From Pseudomonas sp. MPC6 (GTDB lineage: Bacteria > Pseudomonadota > Gammaproteobacteria > Pseudomonadales > Pseudomonadaceae): DNA of 64,000 nucleotides. Below are positions 1-8,442 of the stretch, one piece after another; the first letter of the stretch is position 1, and each line of letters starts with the position of its first letter. A program made the translations under genes and the position numbers. The stretch lies in NCBI RefSeq assembly GCF_006094435.1, contig NZ_CP034782.1:186001-250000 (forward strand), given 5' to 3'. Below the pieces are notes generated by a model, which saw nothing but the letters and a program-made list of their open reading frames with translations, was not told the origin of the DNA and did no database searches.

Positions 1-1332
1 AATGCCACCGGCATACCACTCGTTCACAAACACCTGGCCCGCTTTCAGGCGGCGGGTGCAGCGCATGGCGCGACTGATGTCCTGGGTGAACACACCCGCA
101 ACCAGGCCAAAAGCGGTGCCATTGGCGATGGCGATCGCCTCTTCTTCGCTGTCAAACGGGATCACCGCCAACACCGGACCGAAGACCTCTTCCTGGGCGA
201 TGCACATCTCAGGGCTCACATCGCGAAACACGGTCGGACGCATGAAGTGCCCGGTACGGTCACTGAACGCTTCACCACCAGTGGCCGCTACCGCACCCTC
301 TTCGATGGCGCGCCGACACAAGGCTTCGATGCCTGCCAGTTGCCCGGCACTGACCACTGGCGTGAGGTCTGGGTTGTCGTGGCCGACACCCACGCTGAGC
401 CCTTCGGCCAAGGCGACGACAGACTCGACGACCTCTTCATAAATCTCACGTTGCACCAGCAGCCGCGACATGGCAGAGCAGACCTGACCGGCATTGAAAA
501 AAATACCGCCCTTGACGCTGGCGAGCAGTTGCTCGCGATCGGCATCGGCGAAAGCAATCGCTGCCGACTTGCCACCCAACTCCATTACGCTGGGGATGGC
601 ATGTTCGGCGGCATCGCGCAGTATCGATTGACCGGTCGGCACTGACCCGGTGAAGACAATCTGGTCGACAGCACGATGCCCAACCAGGTGCGCGCCAACC
701 TCACGGCCACGGCCGCAAATAAGGTTGACCGCGCCCTTGGGTAGCCCTGCTTTGGCCACTGCGCGGATCAGCACGCACATCCCCAAAGGCGACAGCTCGG
801 GCGATTTGATCACCACCGCATTGCCAGCCGCCAACGCCGGTGCAAGCGAGCGGGCGCAGATCGAAACCGGGAAGTTCCACGGCACAATTTGCGCGGACAC
901 GCCCATCGGGTCATACAGAGTGAAGTCCATGTAGCCATTGCCTAATGGAATCGAAGTGCCTTCGATCTTGTCAGCCATGCCCGCGTAGTATTCGAAGTAG
1001 CGTGCAGCCTCGACGAACTCATCTTTGGCATCATTGAGGCTCTTGCCGTTTTCCTGGCACAACACCCAGGCGCCCTCTTCGGCCACGGCACGGATCTCTT
1101 CGGCAATGCGCAGCAACCAAGTGACACGCTGCGCCGGACGAACGCGGGTCAACTCACCGCTGTCGGCGCAACGACGAGCTGCGCGTACGGCAAGCTCGGC
1201 GTCGGCGATAGTGGCTTGCGCGATAGTAGCCAGCGGCTCTGCAGTGCCGGGGTTGTTCACCGTCAGCTGCTGCGTGCTATCAAGCCATTCACCATCGATG
1301 TAATTGAGCCAATGGGATGCGATTGGATACAT
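1..1332 (-). CDS. Aldehyde dehydrogenase, betaine-aldehyde-dehydrogenase-like (3' end outside window)
   Basis: This is an NAD(P)-dependent aldehyde dehydrogenase of the betaine aldehyde dehydrogenase class. About 444 codons are visible and the C-terminus lies beyond base 1. The start ATG at 1332 follows a GAGGAG ribosome site. Visible family marks are the cofactor-domain PWNFP motif, the general-base Glu in MELGGKSA, the catalytic Cys in GQVCSAMSR, and EEVFGPV near the end. It begins 10 bases after the Rieske oxygenase stop, so the two are almost certainly co-transcribed. It probably oxidises the aldehyde left when that oxygenase cleaves an N-alkyl bond, but the substrate is inferred from context only. 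Confidence 0.9.
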   Translation of the reverse strand, partial: MYPIASHWLNYIDGEWLDSTQQLTVNNPGTAEPLATIAQATIADAELAVRAARRCADSGELTRVRPAQRVTWLLRIAEEIRAVAEEGAWVLCQENGKSLNDAKDEFVEAARYFEYYAGMADKIEGTSIPLGNGYMDFTLYDPMGVSAQIVPWNFPVSICARSLAPALAAGNAVVIKSPELSPLGMCVLIRAVAKAGLPKGAVNLICGRGREVGAHLVGHRAVDQIVFTGSVPTGQSILRDAAEHAIPSVMELGGKSAAIAFADADREQLLASVKGGIFFNAGQVCSAMSRLLVQREIYEEVVESVVALAEGLSVGVGHDNPDLTPVVSAGQLAGIEALCRRAIEEGAVAATGGEAFSDRTGHFMRPTVFRDVSPEMCIAQEEVFGPVLAVIPFDSEEEAIAIANGTAFGLVAGVFTQDISRAMRCTRRLKAGQVFVNEWYAGGI

Positions 1333-1342
1333 GCTCATCTCC

Positions 1343-2533
1343 TCAGGCGTCCGGTACGGTGGCTAGCAACTGACGCGCAGCCCACTGATGGAAAAAGTGA
1401 GTTGGAACGTCCATCTCCGGCGAGAACGCACCGCCTTTGTAACCAGGGGAGTGACGACCTTTCTGCATGCCTTCGACCGAGCTGATGTCCTCGGCAAATA
1501 CCACTTTCCAGGACTCCAGAATGGCGTTACGGCAGGCGGCGTATTCATCACCCAAGGCCTCGTCCCCCACATAGAACAGGCGCAGGTGTTCAATGGTCCG
1601 ACCTGGTGCAACCGGCTCCAACTGCATGGCGAAGGCATGATCGGCCTGGATGCCAAGCAGTACGTTGGGGAAGAAGGCTACGTATTCAGCGTTGCGCAGG
1701 CGGTCTTGTGGCCAGCTCGGAAACTTCGGCAAGTGCGTACCCGCCACGTCGGACAGGTTGTAGGCATAGCTGCCCTGACCGCCGAAACGCTCGTCAAAGA
1801 GGATGTTGTAGTGATCCTCCAGGCGCGAATAAGAGTTCAGGCTCGGGTGCACCCACGGCAGGTGATAGGCTTCGCAGTAGTTCTCGACTGCCAACTTCCA
1901 GTTGCAGTTGATATCCAATGTGGTGGCGTCATGACCCGGACGGCGGCGCAGCAGGCTCATGCCGTCCTCGCCGAGGAACTGCGTCCAGCGCGCAGTCAAG
2001 GGTGCAAGCATTTCTTCAAGCGGCTGTGCGTCACCCGACAGGTTGACGAACACCATGTCCATCCAGATGGCGCTGTTGATTGCTTTCAAGCCGTGCTTTT
2101 CGCAAGCGAAACGCTCGTCCTTGTGCTTATCGATACCGCCAACATGTGGCGTGCCACGCAGGGCGCCATTGAGGTCATAAGTCCAGGAGTGGTAGGGGCA
2201 ACGAATAACGCCCTGTACTTCACCTTCTTCCTGCACCAGCTTCATGCCGCGGTGGCTGCAGACGTTATGGAAGACTTGCACCAGGCCTTCGCGGTTGCGC
2301 ATCAGCAGCAGCGGCAGTCCCATGAAGTCGACAGGCTTGACCGAGCCGTTCTTGGTCAGGTCGCTGGCGAAACCGACACACGCCCAGGTCTTGCCCATCA
2401 CCTGGTCGCGTTCCAATTCGAAATAGTGCTGATTGGTATAGAACTCGTTGCTCAACCCGGTGGCTTGATGAATCGGGTTAAGTACGGTTTCCAGATGATG
2501 CACAGGAATGTGTTGAGAGGTGGTATTGCTCAT
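1343..2533 (-). CDS. Rieske non-heme iron oxygenase of the quaternary-ammonium (GbcA/CntA/Stc2) type
   Basis: This is the alpha subunit of a Rieske oxygenase, 396 aa from the ATG at 2533, which has AGGGG upstream; an in-frame start 48 bases earlier is less likely. The Rieske cluster ligands are C92, H94, C112 and H115 (CSHRG and CPYHSW). The mononuclear iron site is H224, H229 and D349. The residue bridging the two centres is Glu217 (VENYCEAYH), where most ring-hydroxylating relatives have Asp. My recollection is that Glu here is typical of oxygenases that attack carnitine or betaines. No reductase partner (GbcB/CntB type) is in the window. Oxidative cleavage or demethylation of a betaine is inferred; the substrate is unknown. 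Confidence 0.88.
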   Translation of the reverse strand: MSNTTSQHIPVHHLETVLNPIHQATGLSNEFYTNQHYFELERDQVMGKTWACVGFASDLTKNGSVKPVDFMGLPLLLMRNREGLVQVFHNVCSHRGMKLVQEEGEVQGVIRCPYHSWTYDLNGALRGTPHVGGIDKHKDERFACEKHGLKAINSAIWMDMVFVNLSGDAQPLEEMLAPLTARWTQFLGEDGMSLLRRRPGHDATTLDINCNWKLAVENYCEAYHLPWVHPSLNSYSRLEDHYNILFDERFGGQGSYAYNLSDVAGTHLPKFPSWPQDRLRNAEYVAFFPNVLLGIQADHAFAMQLEPVAPGRTIEHLRLFYVGDEALGDEYAACRNAILESWKVVFAEDISSVEGMQKGRHSPGYKGGAFSPEMDVPTHFFHQWAARQLLATVPDA

Positions 2534-2814
2534 TATTGTTTTCCCCTGCTGGGCACGGTGTGAAATGTTCGGCAGGCTCACTGGCCTTGGTCCGTTGGCA
2601 GTGAGTTTCGAGAAAACCAGCAGTGTTCGACAAACGATATTTACATCACCATTTATGACTTTTAATCATCAATTAAAACAGGCCAGATTCATGCATCAGA
2701 GCGACACACACGCAACGTCCAAAGATCGTTGATCAACGCTTTCAGGCAGTGGGAATGCAGCAGACTTTGATGATGCGCAAAGACTGGGAGGCAGTGGAGG
2801 CATAATGCAACTGT

Positions 2815-2837
2815 GCCGCAGGCCACCCGTCTGCGGC
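2815..2837 (-). terminator. Possible terminator hairpin after the LysR gene
   Basis: GCCGCAG and CTGCGGC form a perfect 7-bp stem with a 9-base loop. The hairpin lies 23 bases beyond the LysR stop on the minus strand. No T run follows, so it may be a weak terminator or an mRNA-stabilising hairpin. The rest of the 326-base gap up to the Rieske gene is A/T-rich around 2640-2690 and could hold the Rieske promoter. Confidence 0.4.
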
Positions 2838-2859
2838 ATGTTTCATTCAAGAACGGTAT

Positions 2860-3795
2860 CTATTCGCTGGAACCGAATTCTGAGTCACTGAGCGTCGTCG
2901 GTAATTGTTCGATCAACCAGGTGCGAAAACATTTAACGCTTTGCCGCATCCTCCCCTGGCCCTTCGGCTCCAGCAGGCAGAACTGCGCGTCTGAACTCAA
3001 TACTGTATCGATCGGTCGCACCAACGCACCGGTTTGCAGGTGATTATCGACCAGATTCGACCAAGCCAAAGCGATACCCTGCCCACTGAGTGCCGATTGG
3101 ATCAGCATGGAGTAACTGTTGATATTAATCCGGCGCCTGGGTTCAACGCTCTTTAGCCCGAGCCGTTGGAACCACTCAGTCCAACCGATCCAGTCACGCT
3201 GCGGATCCTCTAACCATAACCAAGTGCAATCAGCCAATTGTTCTGGTGTTTTCAATGCGGGGTGCTTTGACAGGTAGCTCGGACTGCAGACCGGGAACAC
3301 CGCTTCAGAAAACAGCGGCGTTACCTGCATGTCTTTCGGTGGGGTTCGGCAGTAATACAACGCCAAGTCGCAATCGAGTCGCGAGAAGTCCTTTACCTGA
3401 TCGTAGGCAATAATGCGCAGATCAATGTCATCGTTATTGCTCTGAAATTCAGACACTTTGGGTAGCAGCCACAGCGAAGCCATGGCGGAACTAGTAGCCA
3501 CTGTGACCTGCTGGGCGCCCTGCCAGTGGCGAATTTCACCTGTAGCCTGGGCCACCTGCATGAGTGATGCACGTACAGTCTCATAGTATTGGCTAGCGGT
3601 TGGGCTAAGGTGGATCGAGCGCGTGGTGCGCTCGAACAAAGTCTTCCCGAGGTAGTTCTCGAGCAGACGCACTTGCCGACTGATCGCACCTTGGGTGACA
3701 TTCAGTTCCTGTGCTGCCAGCGTAAAACTCAAATGGCGCGCGGCCGCTTCAAAGGCCACCAGACTGTTGAGTGGCGGTAGAGGGTGGATTTTCAT
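2860..3795 (-). CDS. LysR-family transcriptional regulator (GcvA-like)
   Basis: This is a 311-aa LysR regulator. The N-terminal helix-turn-helix (about residues 8-65, including LSFTLAAQELNVTQGAISRQ) and the opening PPLNSLVAFEAAARHLSFT are typical of the GcvA branch. The rest is the periplasmic-binding-protein-like effector domain. It lies on the same strand between the RidA gene and the Rieske gene, with a hairpin after its stop. It is a candidate regulator of the Rieske/aldehyde dehydrogenase pair. The effector is unknown. Confidence 0.9.
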   Translation of the reverse strand: MKIHPLPPLNSLVAFEAAARHLSFTLAAQELNVTQGAISRQVRLLENYLGKTLFERTTRSIHLSPTASQYYETVRASLMQVAQATGEIRHWQGAQQVTVATSSAMASLWLLPKVSEFQSNNDDIDLRIIAYDQVKDFSRLDCDLALYYCRTPPKDMQVTPLFSEAVFPVCSPSYLSKHPALKTPEQLADCTWLWLEDPQRDWIGWTEWFQRLGLKSVEPRRRININSYSMLIQSALSGQGIALAWSNLVDNHLQTGALVRPIDTVLSSDAQFCLLEPKGQGRMRQSVKCFRTWLIEQLPTTLSDSEFGSSE

Positions 3796-3866
3796 GCAGG
3801 CAAGGTCACATCTGTATTGTGATTTTATCGATCCAGTCTAGCCCCAGCAGGCCAACGATGACAGCG

Positions 3867-4238
3867 TCAAGTCGCTGCATACACCACTAGCTCTACTAAC
3901 ATCTCTTCACGTGCCAGCCCGGCAATGATCATGGCCGCCCGATTTGGGTAAGGGGGCGAAAAATACTCCGCATACACTGCATTGACGGTGGCGAGATAGG
4001 CGCGGTCGGTCACGTAAATCAACACCTGGGTCACCGCTTCCATGCCCAAACCAGCCGCTTCAAGTGTGTGTTTGAGGTTGTCCAGCGTCTGCCGGGTTTG
4101 CGCCTCGATACCGCCGGCAACAACTTGACCTTGCACATCAATCGGAATCTGCGCGGTGTAAAGTGTCCCGTTACCGATAACCGCCCACTCCAGGGGCGCT
4201 TTGGAGGGAAATAGCTGGGTTTTGACGGCTTGTTTCAT
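3867..4238 (-). CDS. RidA (YjgF/YER057c/UK114) family protein
   Basis: This 123-aa protein has the Rid fold. Family members hydrolyse reactive enamines and imines to keto acids and ammonia. The Arg in PNRAAM and the Glu in LVELVVYA match the conserved active-site pair. I chose the ATG at 4238 because a GGAG site lies about 6 bases before it; an ATG at 4250 is also in frame. The BCCT transporter ends 58 bases upstream. Its presence suggests an imine intermediate from amine oxidation in this operon, which is inference. Confidence 0.88.
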   Translation of the reverse strand: MKQAVKTQLFPSKAPLEWAVIGNGTLYTAQIPIDVQGQVVAGGIEAQTRQTLDNLKHTLEAAGLGMEAVTQVLIYVTDRAYLATVNAVYAEYFSPPYPNRAAMIIAGLAREEMLVELVVYAAT

Positions 4239-4296
4239 TGTGGGCTCCATGAAAAAAAGGGAGGCGGCAGGGCCGCACCCCCTTGAAAGCGAGGTA

Positions 4297-5859
4297 TTAG
4301 AGGTTCTGTTCGTCGGCCATGCGCCGGGCTATCTGCGGCGCGTTCCACAGTGAGGGCAGCAAGATCAGCGAAACCGGAACGGCGGTGATAACGATGAATG
4401 ACTGCAAAGCACTGATGCCTCCTGACCCAATGGAGATCAATAACGCGGCGACCAAGCCCATCATCACCCCCCAGAACACGCGAATTTCCGCACGAGGGTG
4501 ATCGGTACCGGTCATCACCATGGAGACGCAGTAGGTCATGGAGTCACCCGTCGTGGTTACGAAAATGATGGTGAGCAACAAGAACAACACCGACATCAAG
4601 TAACCCAAAGGCAGTTGCGCGGTGATCGCCAATAAAGCGGCGGGAAGGTTGAACCCGGCAAAAGCTGTCGATACCGAGCCCGGGTTTTGGAGTTCGAAGG
4701 CCAAACCGCTGCCACCCACAATGGTGAACCAGAAGCAGGTGATCACCGGTGCGACAATCGAGATCAACACCACCAGTTCACGAATTGTGCGCCCCCGAGA
4801 GATACGCGCAACGAACATCGCCATCAGCGGACCGTAACCCAGGAACCATCCCCAGAAGAATACCGTCCACCAGTCAAGCCAGGCCGGGTCGGCACGGAAG
4901 GTCGCCATGGGGATAAACTTGTCCAGGTAAATCCCCATGGCTTGCAGGTAGGCATCAACAATAAAACCGGTGGGCCCGAACAGCAGAATGAACAGCATCA
5001 GCCCAACCGCAAGCCCCACATTGATGGCACTGAGCAGTTTGATTCCCCGCGCTACACCGGAAACGGCCGAGAGGGTATAGACACCCACCAGTAAGCAAAT
5101 AATGGTCAGCTGGGTGGTGTAGTTATTGGTGATGCCGAAGAGTTTCTCCAGGCCAAAGCTCACTTGCAGACCGAGAAAGCCGATTGGGCCAACGGTACCG
5201 GCGACCACTGCGATTACACAGCACGCGTCAATTAGCGCCCCCAACCAGCCACGCATCACCCGCTCACCCAACAGGGGATAGAGCAAGGTGCGGGGTTTCA
5301 GAGGCAGACCTTTTTCATAGTGCAGGTGCATCAGCACAATGCCGGTCAAACTACCGAGGATGGCCCAGGCCAAAAAGCCCCAGTGCATGAAGCTCTGCGC
5401 CAATGCGTTGTAGGCGGCGCCAGGTGTGCCGGTCACTCCGCCAAACAAGGGCGGTGGTGACAGGAAGTGAGCCATGGGTTCAGCCGCTGCCCAGAACACC
5501 CCACCCCCTGCGAGCAGGGTACACATGACGATCGAGACCCAGGTGAACGTACTCATTTCCGGCTTTTCCAGGGCGCCGAGGCGCACCCGGCCAGTGCGAC
5601 CCATCGCCAGGAAAAGACCGATGACAAACGTCATGAGCAACAATATTTGCCAGTAGGCGCCGAACAGTTTCGTCGACCAAGAGAACGCCGTGTTGACGGT
5701 CTTGGTCATCAAATCAATATCGAGCAGGGCAAGGATCGCAAAGAGCAGAATGAAGCCGCCGCTCATTAGAAACACCGGGACATCCACGCCCTGCAGAAAT
5801 TTGCTTTTTTCAACCATCGCGGGTCTCCCCAACTCGGCAGCGTGTTGAGTACTCTTCAT
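4297..5859 (-). CDS. BCCT-family transporter (betaine/carnitine/choline type)
   Basis: This is a 520-aa inner-membrane protein with about 12 hydrophobic segments. The glycine-rich stretch followed by FWAAAEPMAHF, the region FMHWGFLAWAI and the conserved helix around FFWGWFLGYGPLMAMF identify the BCCT family, whose members carry zwitterionic quaternary ammonium compounds. It has the AEP form of the motif, as in sodium-coupled betaine carriers, whereas the second BCCT at 14.9 kb has the CaiT-like EW form. The start follows AGGAGGCTGTA. It sits between the M19-like gene and RidA and presumably imports the operon's substrate. Confidence 0.92.
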   Translation of the reverse strand: MKSTQHAAELGRPAMVEKSKFLQGVDVPVFLMSGGFILLFAILALLDIDLMTKTVNTAFSWSTKLFGAYWQILLLMTFVIGLFLAMGRTGRVRLGALEKPEMSTFTWVSIVMCTLLAGGGVFWAAAEPMAHFLSPPPLFGGVTGTPGAAYNALAQSFMHWGFLAWAILGSLTGIVLMHLHYEKGLPLKPRTLLYPLLGERVMRGWLGALIDACCVIAVVAGTVGPIGFLGLQVSFGLEKLFGITNNYTTQLTIICLLVGVYTLSAVSGVARGIKLLSAINVGLAVGLMLFILLFGPTGFIVDAYLQAMGIYLDKFIPMATFRADPAWLDWWTVFFWGWFLGYGPLMAMFVARISRGRTIRELVVLISIVAPVITCFWFTIVGGSGLAFELQNPGSVSTAFAGFNLPAALLAITAQLPLGYLMSVLFLLLTIIFVTTTGDSMTYCVSMVMTGTDHPRAEIRVFWGVMMGLVAALLISIGSGGISALQSFIVITAVPVSLILLPSLWNAPQIARRMADEQNL

Positions 5860-5871
5860 TACAGCCTCCTG

Positions 5872-5883
5872 ACAAAATTTTGT
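5872..5883. promoter_or_regulatory. 12-bp palindrome before the BCCT gene
   Basis: ACAAAATTTTGT is a perfect palindrome in the 49-base gap between the M19-like stop and the BCCT start. It lies just upstream of the BCCT ribosome site. It could be an operator or an mRNA hairpin. The function is unknown. Confidence 0.3.
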
Positions 5884-5908
5884 AATTGTTGATTGTTCAG
5901 GACCGGCG

Positions 5909-6895
5909 TTATGCCGGCTTGAGACCTTGCTCCAAGGTGTTCAGCCAATTGAGACCCATCACCTTTGCAGTGTCCTCGGCACTGAAACCTCGTTGCAGGA
6001 GCCCTTGGGTAATATTCGGGAAATCACGACTGTCGTTGAACCAGCTCAACGGTTTGGGCCAGTCGGCATTGCTGGCAGACCCTTCGCCATAGTCGATCTG
6101 CTTTGACCAACGACCCGTACGCATCCATTCGAGTACCGACTGCGGCTGCTGCTGACACAGGTCAGTACCGATGCCGATGTGGTCGATACCCATCAAGTCG
6201 GCGGTGCGCGCCACCATGTCGCAGAATTGCGCCAGGGTGCAGTCGGAACCGTTCTGCAGGTGGAAGGGATAAAGGCTAAAACCAAGCAGGCCACCCGAAC
6301 GGCCTAATTCACGCAATACAGTTGCTGATTTGTTGCGCTTGGCCGTGTGAAAGAATTCCGGGTTGGCGTGCGAGATGATAATCGGCCGGGTAGACAGCTC
6401 GATGGCCTCCAGGGTGCTGCGCTCGGCACTATGGGACATGTCGATCAGCATGCCTACACGGTTCATCTCGGCGATCGCCTGCTTGCCGAAGCGGGTGATG
6501 CCGCTGTCGCTGCCCTCATAGCAACCGGTGGCAAGCAAACTCTGGTTGTTATACGTCAACTGCATGATCATCAGGTTGAGTTGCCGGAACACCTCGATCA
6601 GCGCGATATCATCTTCGATCGGTGAGCAGTTCTGCGCACCAAAGAAGATCCCTACCTTACCGAGTTGTTTCGCCAGGCGGATGTCGTCCGCGCAACTTAC
6701 CGGCATGATCAAATCGCCATGCTGTTCGAAACGAAGGTTCCACTCGCCAAGACGACTGAGCGTCTCGCGGGCGTTTTCGTGGTAAACCAAGGTCACGTGA
6801 ACCGCCGTAATACCGCCTTCGTGAAGCTGGGTAAAAATGTTCCGGTCCCAGTTGGAGTACTGCAATCCGTCGATCACTATCAGGTCGTCATGCAT
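5909..6895 (-). CDS. M19 (renal/membrane dipeptidase-like) family protein, divergent subfamily
   Basis: This is a 328-aa amidohydrolase-fold protein. Later metal-site motifs of M19 are recognisable: MLIDMSHSAERS, PIIISHANPEFFH and HIGIGTD. The N-terminal HxD motif of classical dipeptidases is replaced by IDGLQYSNWDRN. The same replacement, as I recall it, occurs in the M19-like protein encoded beside dimethylglycine-dehydrogenase genes in Pseudomonas aeruginosa. The substrate is therefore probably not a normal dipeptide. It starts 11 bases after the semialdehyde dehydrogenase stop and is preceded by AGGAG, so it is co-transcribed. Confidence 0.82.
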   Translation of the reverse strand: MHDDLIVIDGLQYSNWDRNIFTQLHEGGITAVHVTLVYHENARETLSRLGEWNLRFEQHGDLIMPVSCADDIRLAKQLGKVGIFFGAQNCSPIEDDIALIEVFRQLNLMIMQLTYNNQSLLATGCYEGSDSGITRFGKQAIAEMNRVGMLIDMSHSAERSTLEAIELSTRPIIISHANPEFFHTAKRNKSATVLRELGRSGGLLGFSLYPFHLQNGSDCTLAQFCDMVARTADLMGIDHIGIGTDLCQQQPQSVLEWMRTGRWSKQIDYGEGSASNADWPKPLSWFNDSRDFPNITQGLLQRGFSAEDTAKVMGLNWLNTLEQGLKPA

Positions 6896-6906
6896 GGCGC
6901 TGCTCC

Positions 6907-8349
6907 TCAGGCCCGGATATAGATGGTTTTAACCACGGTGTAGAACTCGCGGGCATACTGACCCTGCTCGCGAGGTCCGAAACTTGAGTCCTTACGGCCG
7001 CCGAAAGGCACGTGGTAATCGGTACCGGCGGTTGGCAGGTTGACCATGACACAGCCAGTCTGGGCTCTACGCTTGAAGTCACTGGCGTACTTCAGGGATT
7101 GCGTCATGATCCCGGCAGTCAAACCAAAACGGGTGTCGTTGAGGGCGGTCAACGCCTCTTCGTAATCCTTGACCTTGATCACGCAGGCGATTGGGCCAAA
7201 CACTTCATCACGGTTGATCTGCATGTCATTGCGCGTATCGACGAACAACGCCGGGCGCATGTAGAAACCTTCATGCTCCTCGTTGATTCGTTCGCCACCG
7301 CAAACCAGGCGCGCGCCCGCCGCTTGTGCCTGTTCGATGTAACGCAGGTTCTGATTGAGCTGCTTCTCATCGATCACCGCGCCAATCTGCACGCCTTCAC
7401 GCAGCGGATGGCCGACCTTGAGTTGGCCCATGCGCTCGATCAGTGCGGCAACGAAACGGTCATGCACACCTTCGGTCACAATCAGCCGTGACGAAGCGGT
7501 ACACTTCTGCCCTGTACCGAAAAACGCGCCGTTCACCGCGCATTCAACGGCCTGTTCCAGGTCGGCATCATCGAGCACAATGAGAGCGTTCTTGCTGCCC
7601 ATTTCCAGCTGGCAGCGTACGAAGTTGGCGGCGGTTGCCGAGGCTACTTTCCGACCGGTTTCCACCGAGCCGGTAAAGCTCAGCGCAGCGATCTTGTCAG
7701 AGTGGATCAAGGCATCCCCCACCGAAGCGCCGCTGCCCATGACCAGGTTGAATGTACCGGCGGGTAAGCCCTGGCGAGCGATAATCTCGGTCAGCGACCA
7801 GGCGCTGGCGGGCACCGCGTTGGCGGGTTTGAAGACCACGGCGTTACCGAAAGCCAGCGCAGGTGCGATTTTCCAGGCCGCGGTGGCCATGGGGAAGTTC
7901 CACGGGGTAATGATCGCGACAACGCCAACCGGCTCACGTCGCGTCTCGATTTCAACACCGGCGCGAACCGAGTCGGCGGTCTCGCCCATCTGGCGGAGGA
8001 CTTCGGCGGCGTAATAGTGGAAGAACTGGCCGGAGCGATAAACTTCACCGACACCCTCGGCAAGGGTCTTGCCCTCTTCGCGAGCAAGCTGCTCACCCAG
8101 TTCAGCCTTACGTTCAATGAGCTCGTCGCCAATCGCCATCAGTACCTGATAACGCTGTTCCAGCCCACTGAGCTGCCATTGCGCCTGGCCCTGGATGGCG
8201 GCATCGATGGCCTGTTCAACTTGAGCGGTACCGGCCTGCGCGTAGGTACCCAGTCTGTCCTGGAGATTGGCCGGGCTGACGTTGTTGATGGTCGAAGCGC
8301 CCGAAAGCCATTCGCCGTTGATGTAGTTATTAAAAATCTCGCCGTGCAT
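6907..8349 (-). CDS. Aldehyde dehydrogenase, alpha-ketoglutarate-semialdehyde-dehydrogenase-like
   Basis: This is a 480-aa NAD(P)-dependent aldehyde dehydrogenase. The nucleotide-site motif ITPWNFP, the base Glu in LEMGSKNA, the catalytic Cys in GQKCTASSR and the C-terminal GPREQG are visible. The LEMGSKN form and the FGPREQG tail fit the 2,5-dioxovalerate (alpha-ketoglutarate semialdehyde) dehydrogenase branch. Enzymes of that branch end hydroxyproline, glucarate and galactarate pathways. The ATG at 8349 is preferred over a GTG at 8355 because AGGAGG lies 5 bases before it. It is the first gene of the minus-strand operon. Confidence 0.85.
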   Translation of the reverse strand: MHGEIFNNYINGEWLSGASTINNVSPANLQDRLGTYAQAGTAQVEQAIDAAIQGQAQWQLSGLEQRYQVLMAIGDELIERKAELGEQLAREEGKTLAEGVGEVYRSGQFFHYYAAEVLRQMGETADSVRAGVEIETRREPVGVVAIITPWNFPMATAAWKIAPALAFGNAVVFKPANAVPASAWSLTEIIARQGLPAGTFNLVMGSGASVGDALIHSDKIAALSFTGSVETGRKVASATAANFVRCQLEMGSKNALIVLDDADLEQAVECAVNGAFFGTGQKCTASSRLIVTEGVHDRFVAALIERMGQLKVGHPLREGVQIGAVIDEKQLNQNLRYIEQAQAAGARLVCGGERINEEHEGFYMRPALFVDTRNDMQINRDEVFGPIACVIKVKDYEEALTALNDTRFGLTAGIMTQSLKYASDFKRRAQTGCVMVNLPTAGTDYHVPFGGRKDSSFGPREQGQYAREFYTVVKTIYIRA

Positions 8350-8409
8350 ATGCACCTCCTCTCATGCGTTGAGTAGATGGTATGCCTCATCCTTGATAAA
8401 CTAAAAACA

Positions 8410-8420
8410 ATAGTAACTAT
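8410..8420. promoter_or_regulatory. LysR-type operator candidate in divergent promoter
   Basis: ATAGTAACTAT is an odd-centred palindrome in the 93-base gap between the divergently transcribed semialdehyde dehydrogenase and LysR genes. The position and A/T-rich dyad fit a LysR recognition box serving both promoters. Confidence 0.4.
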
Positions 8421-8442
8421 TATTCGATAAGGAAAACTTACC

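Noticed and set aside
1388..2563. Long open frame on the plus strand opposite the Rieske gene
   Set aside because: It is a shadow of G/C-rich codons; the minus strand encodes an unmistakable Rieske oxygenase with ribosome site and motifs.
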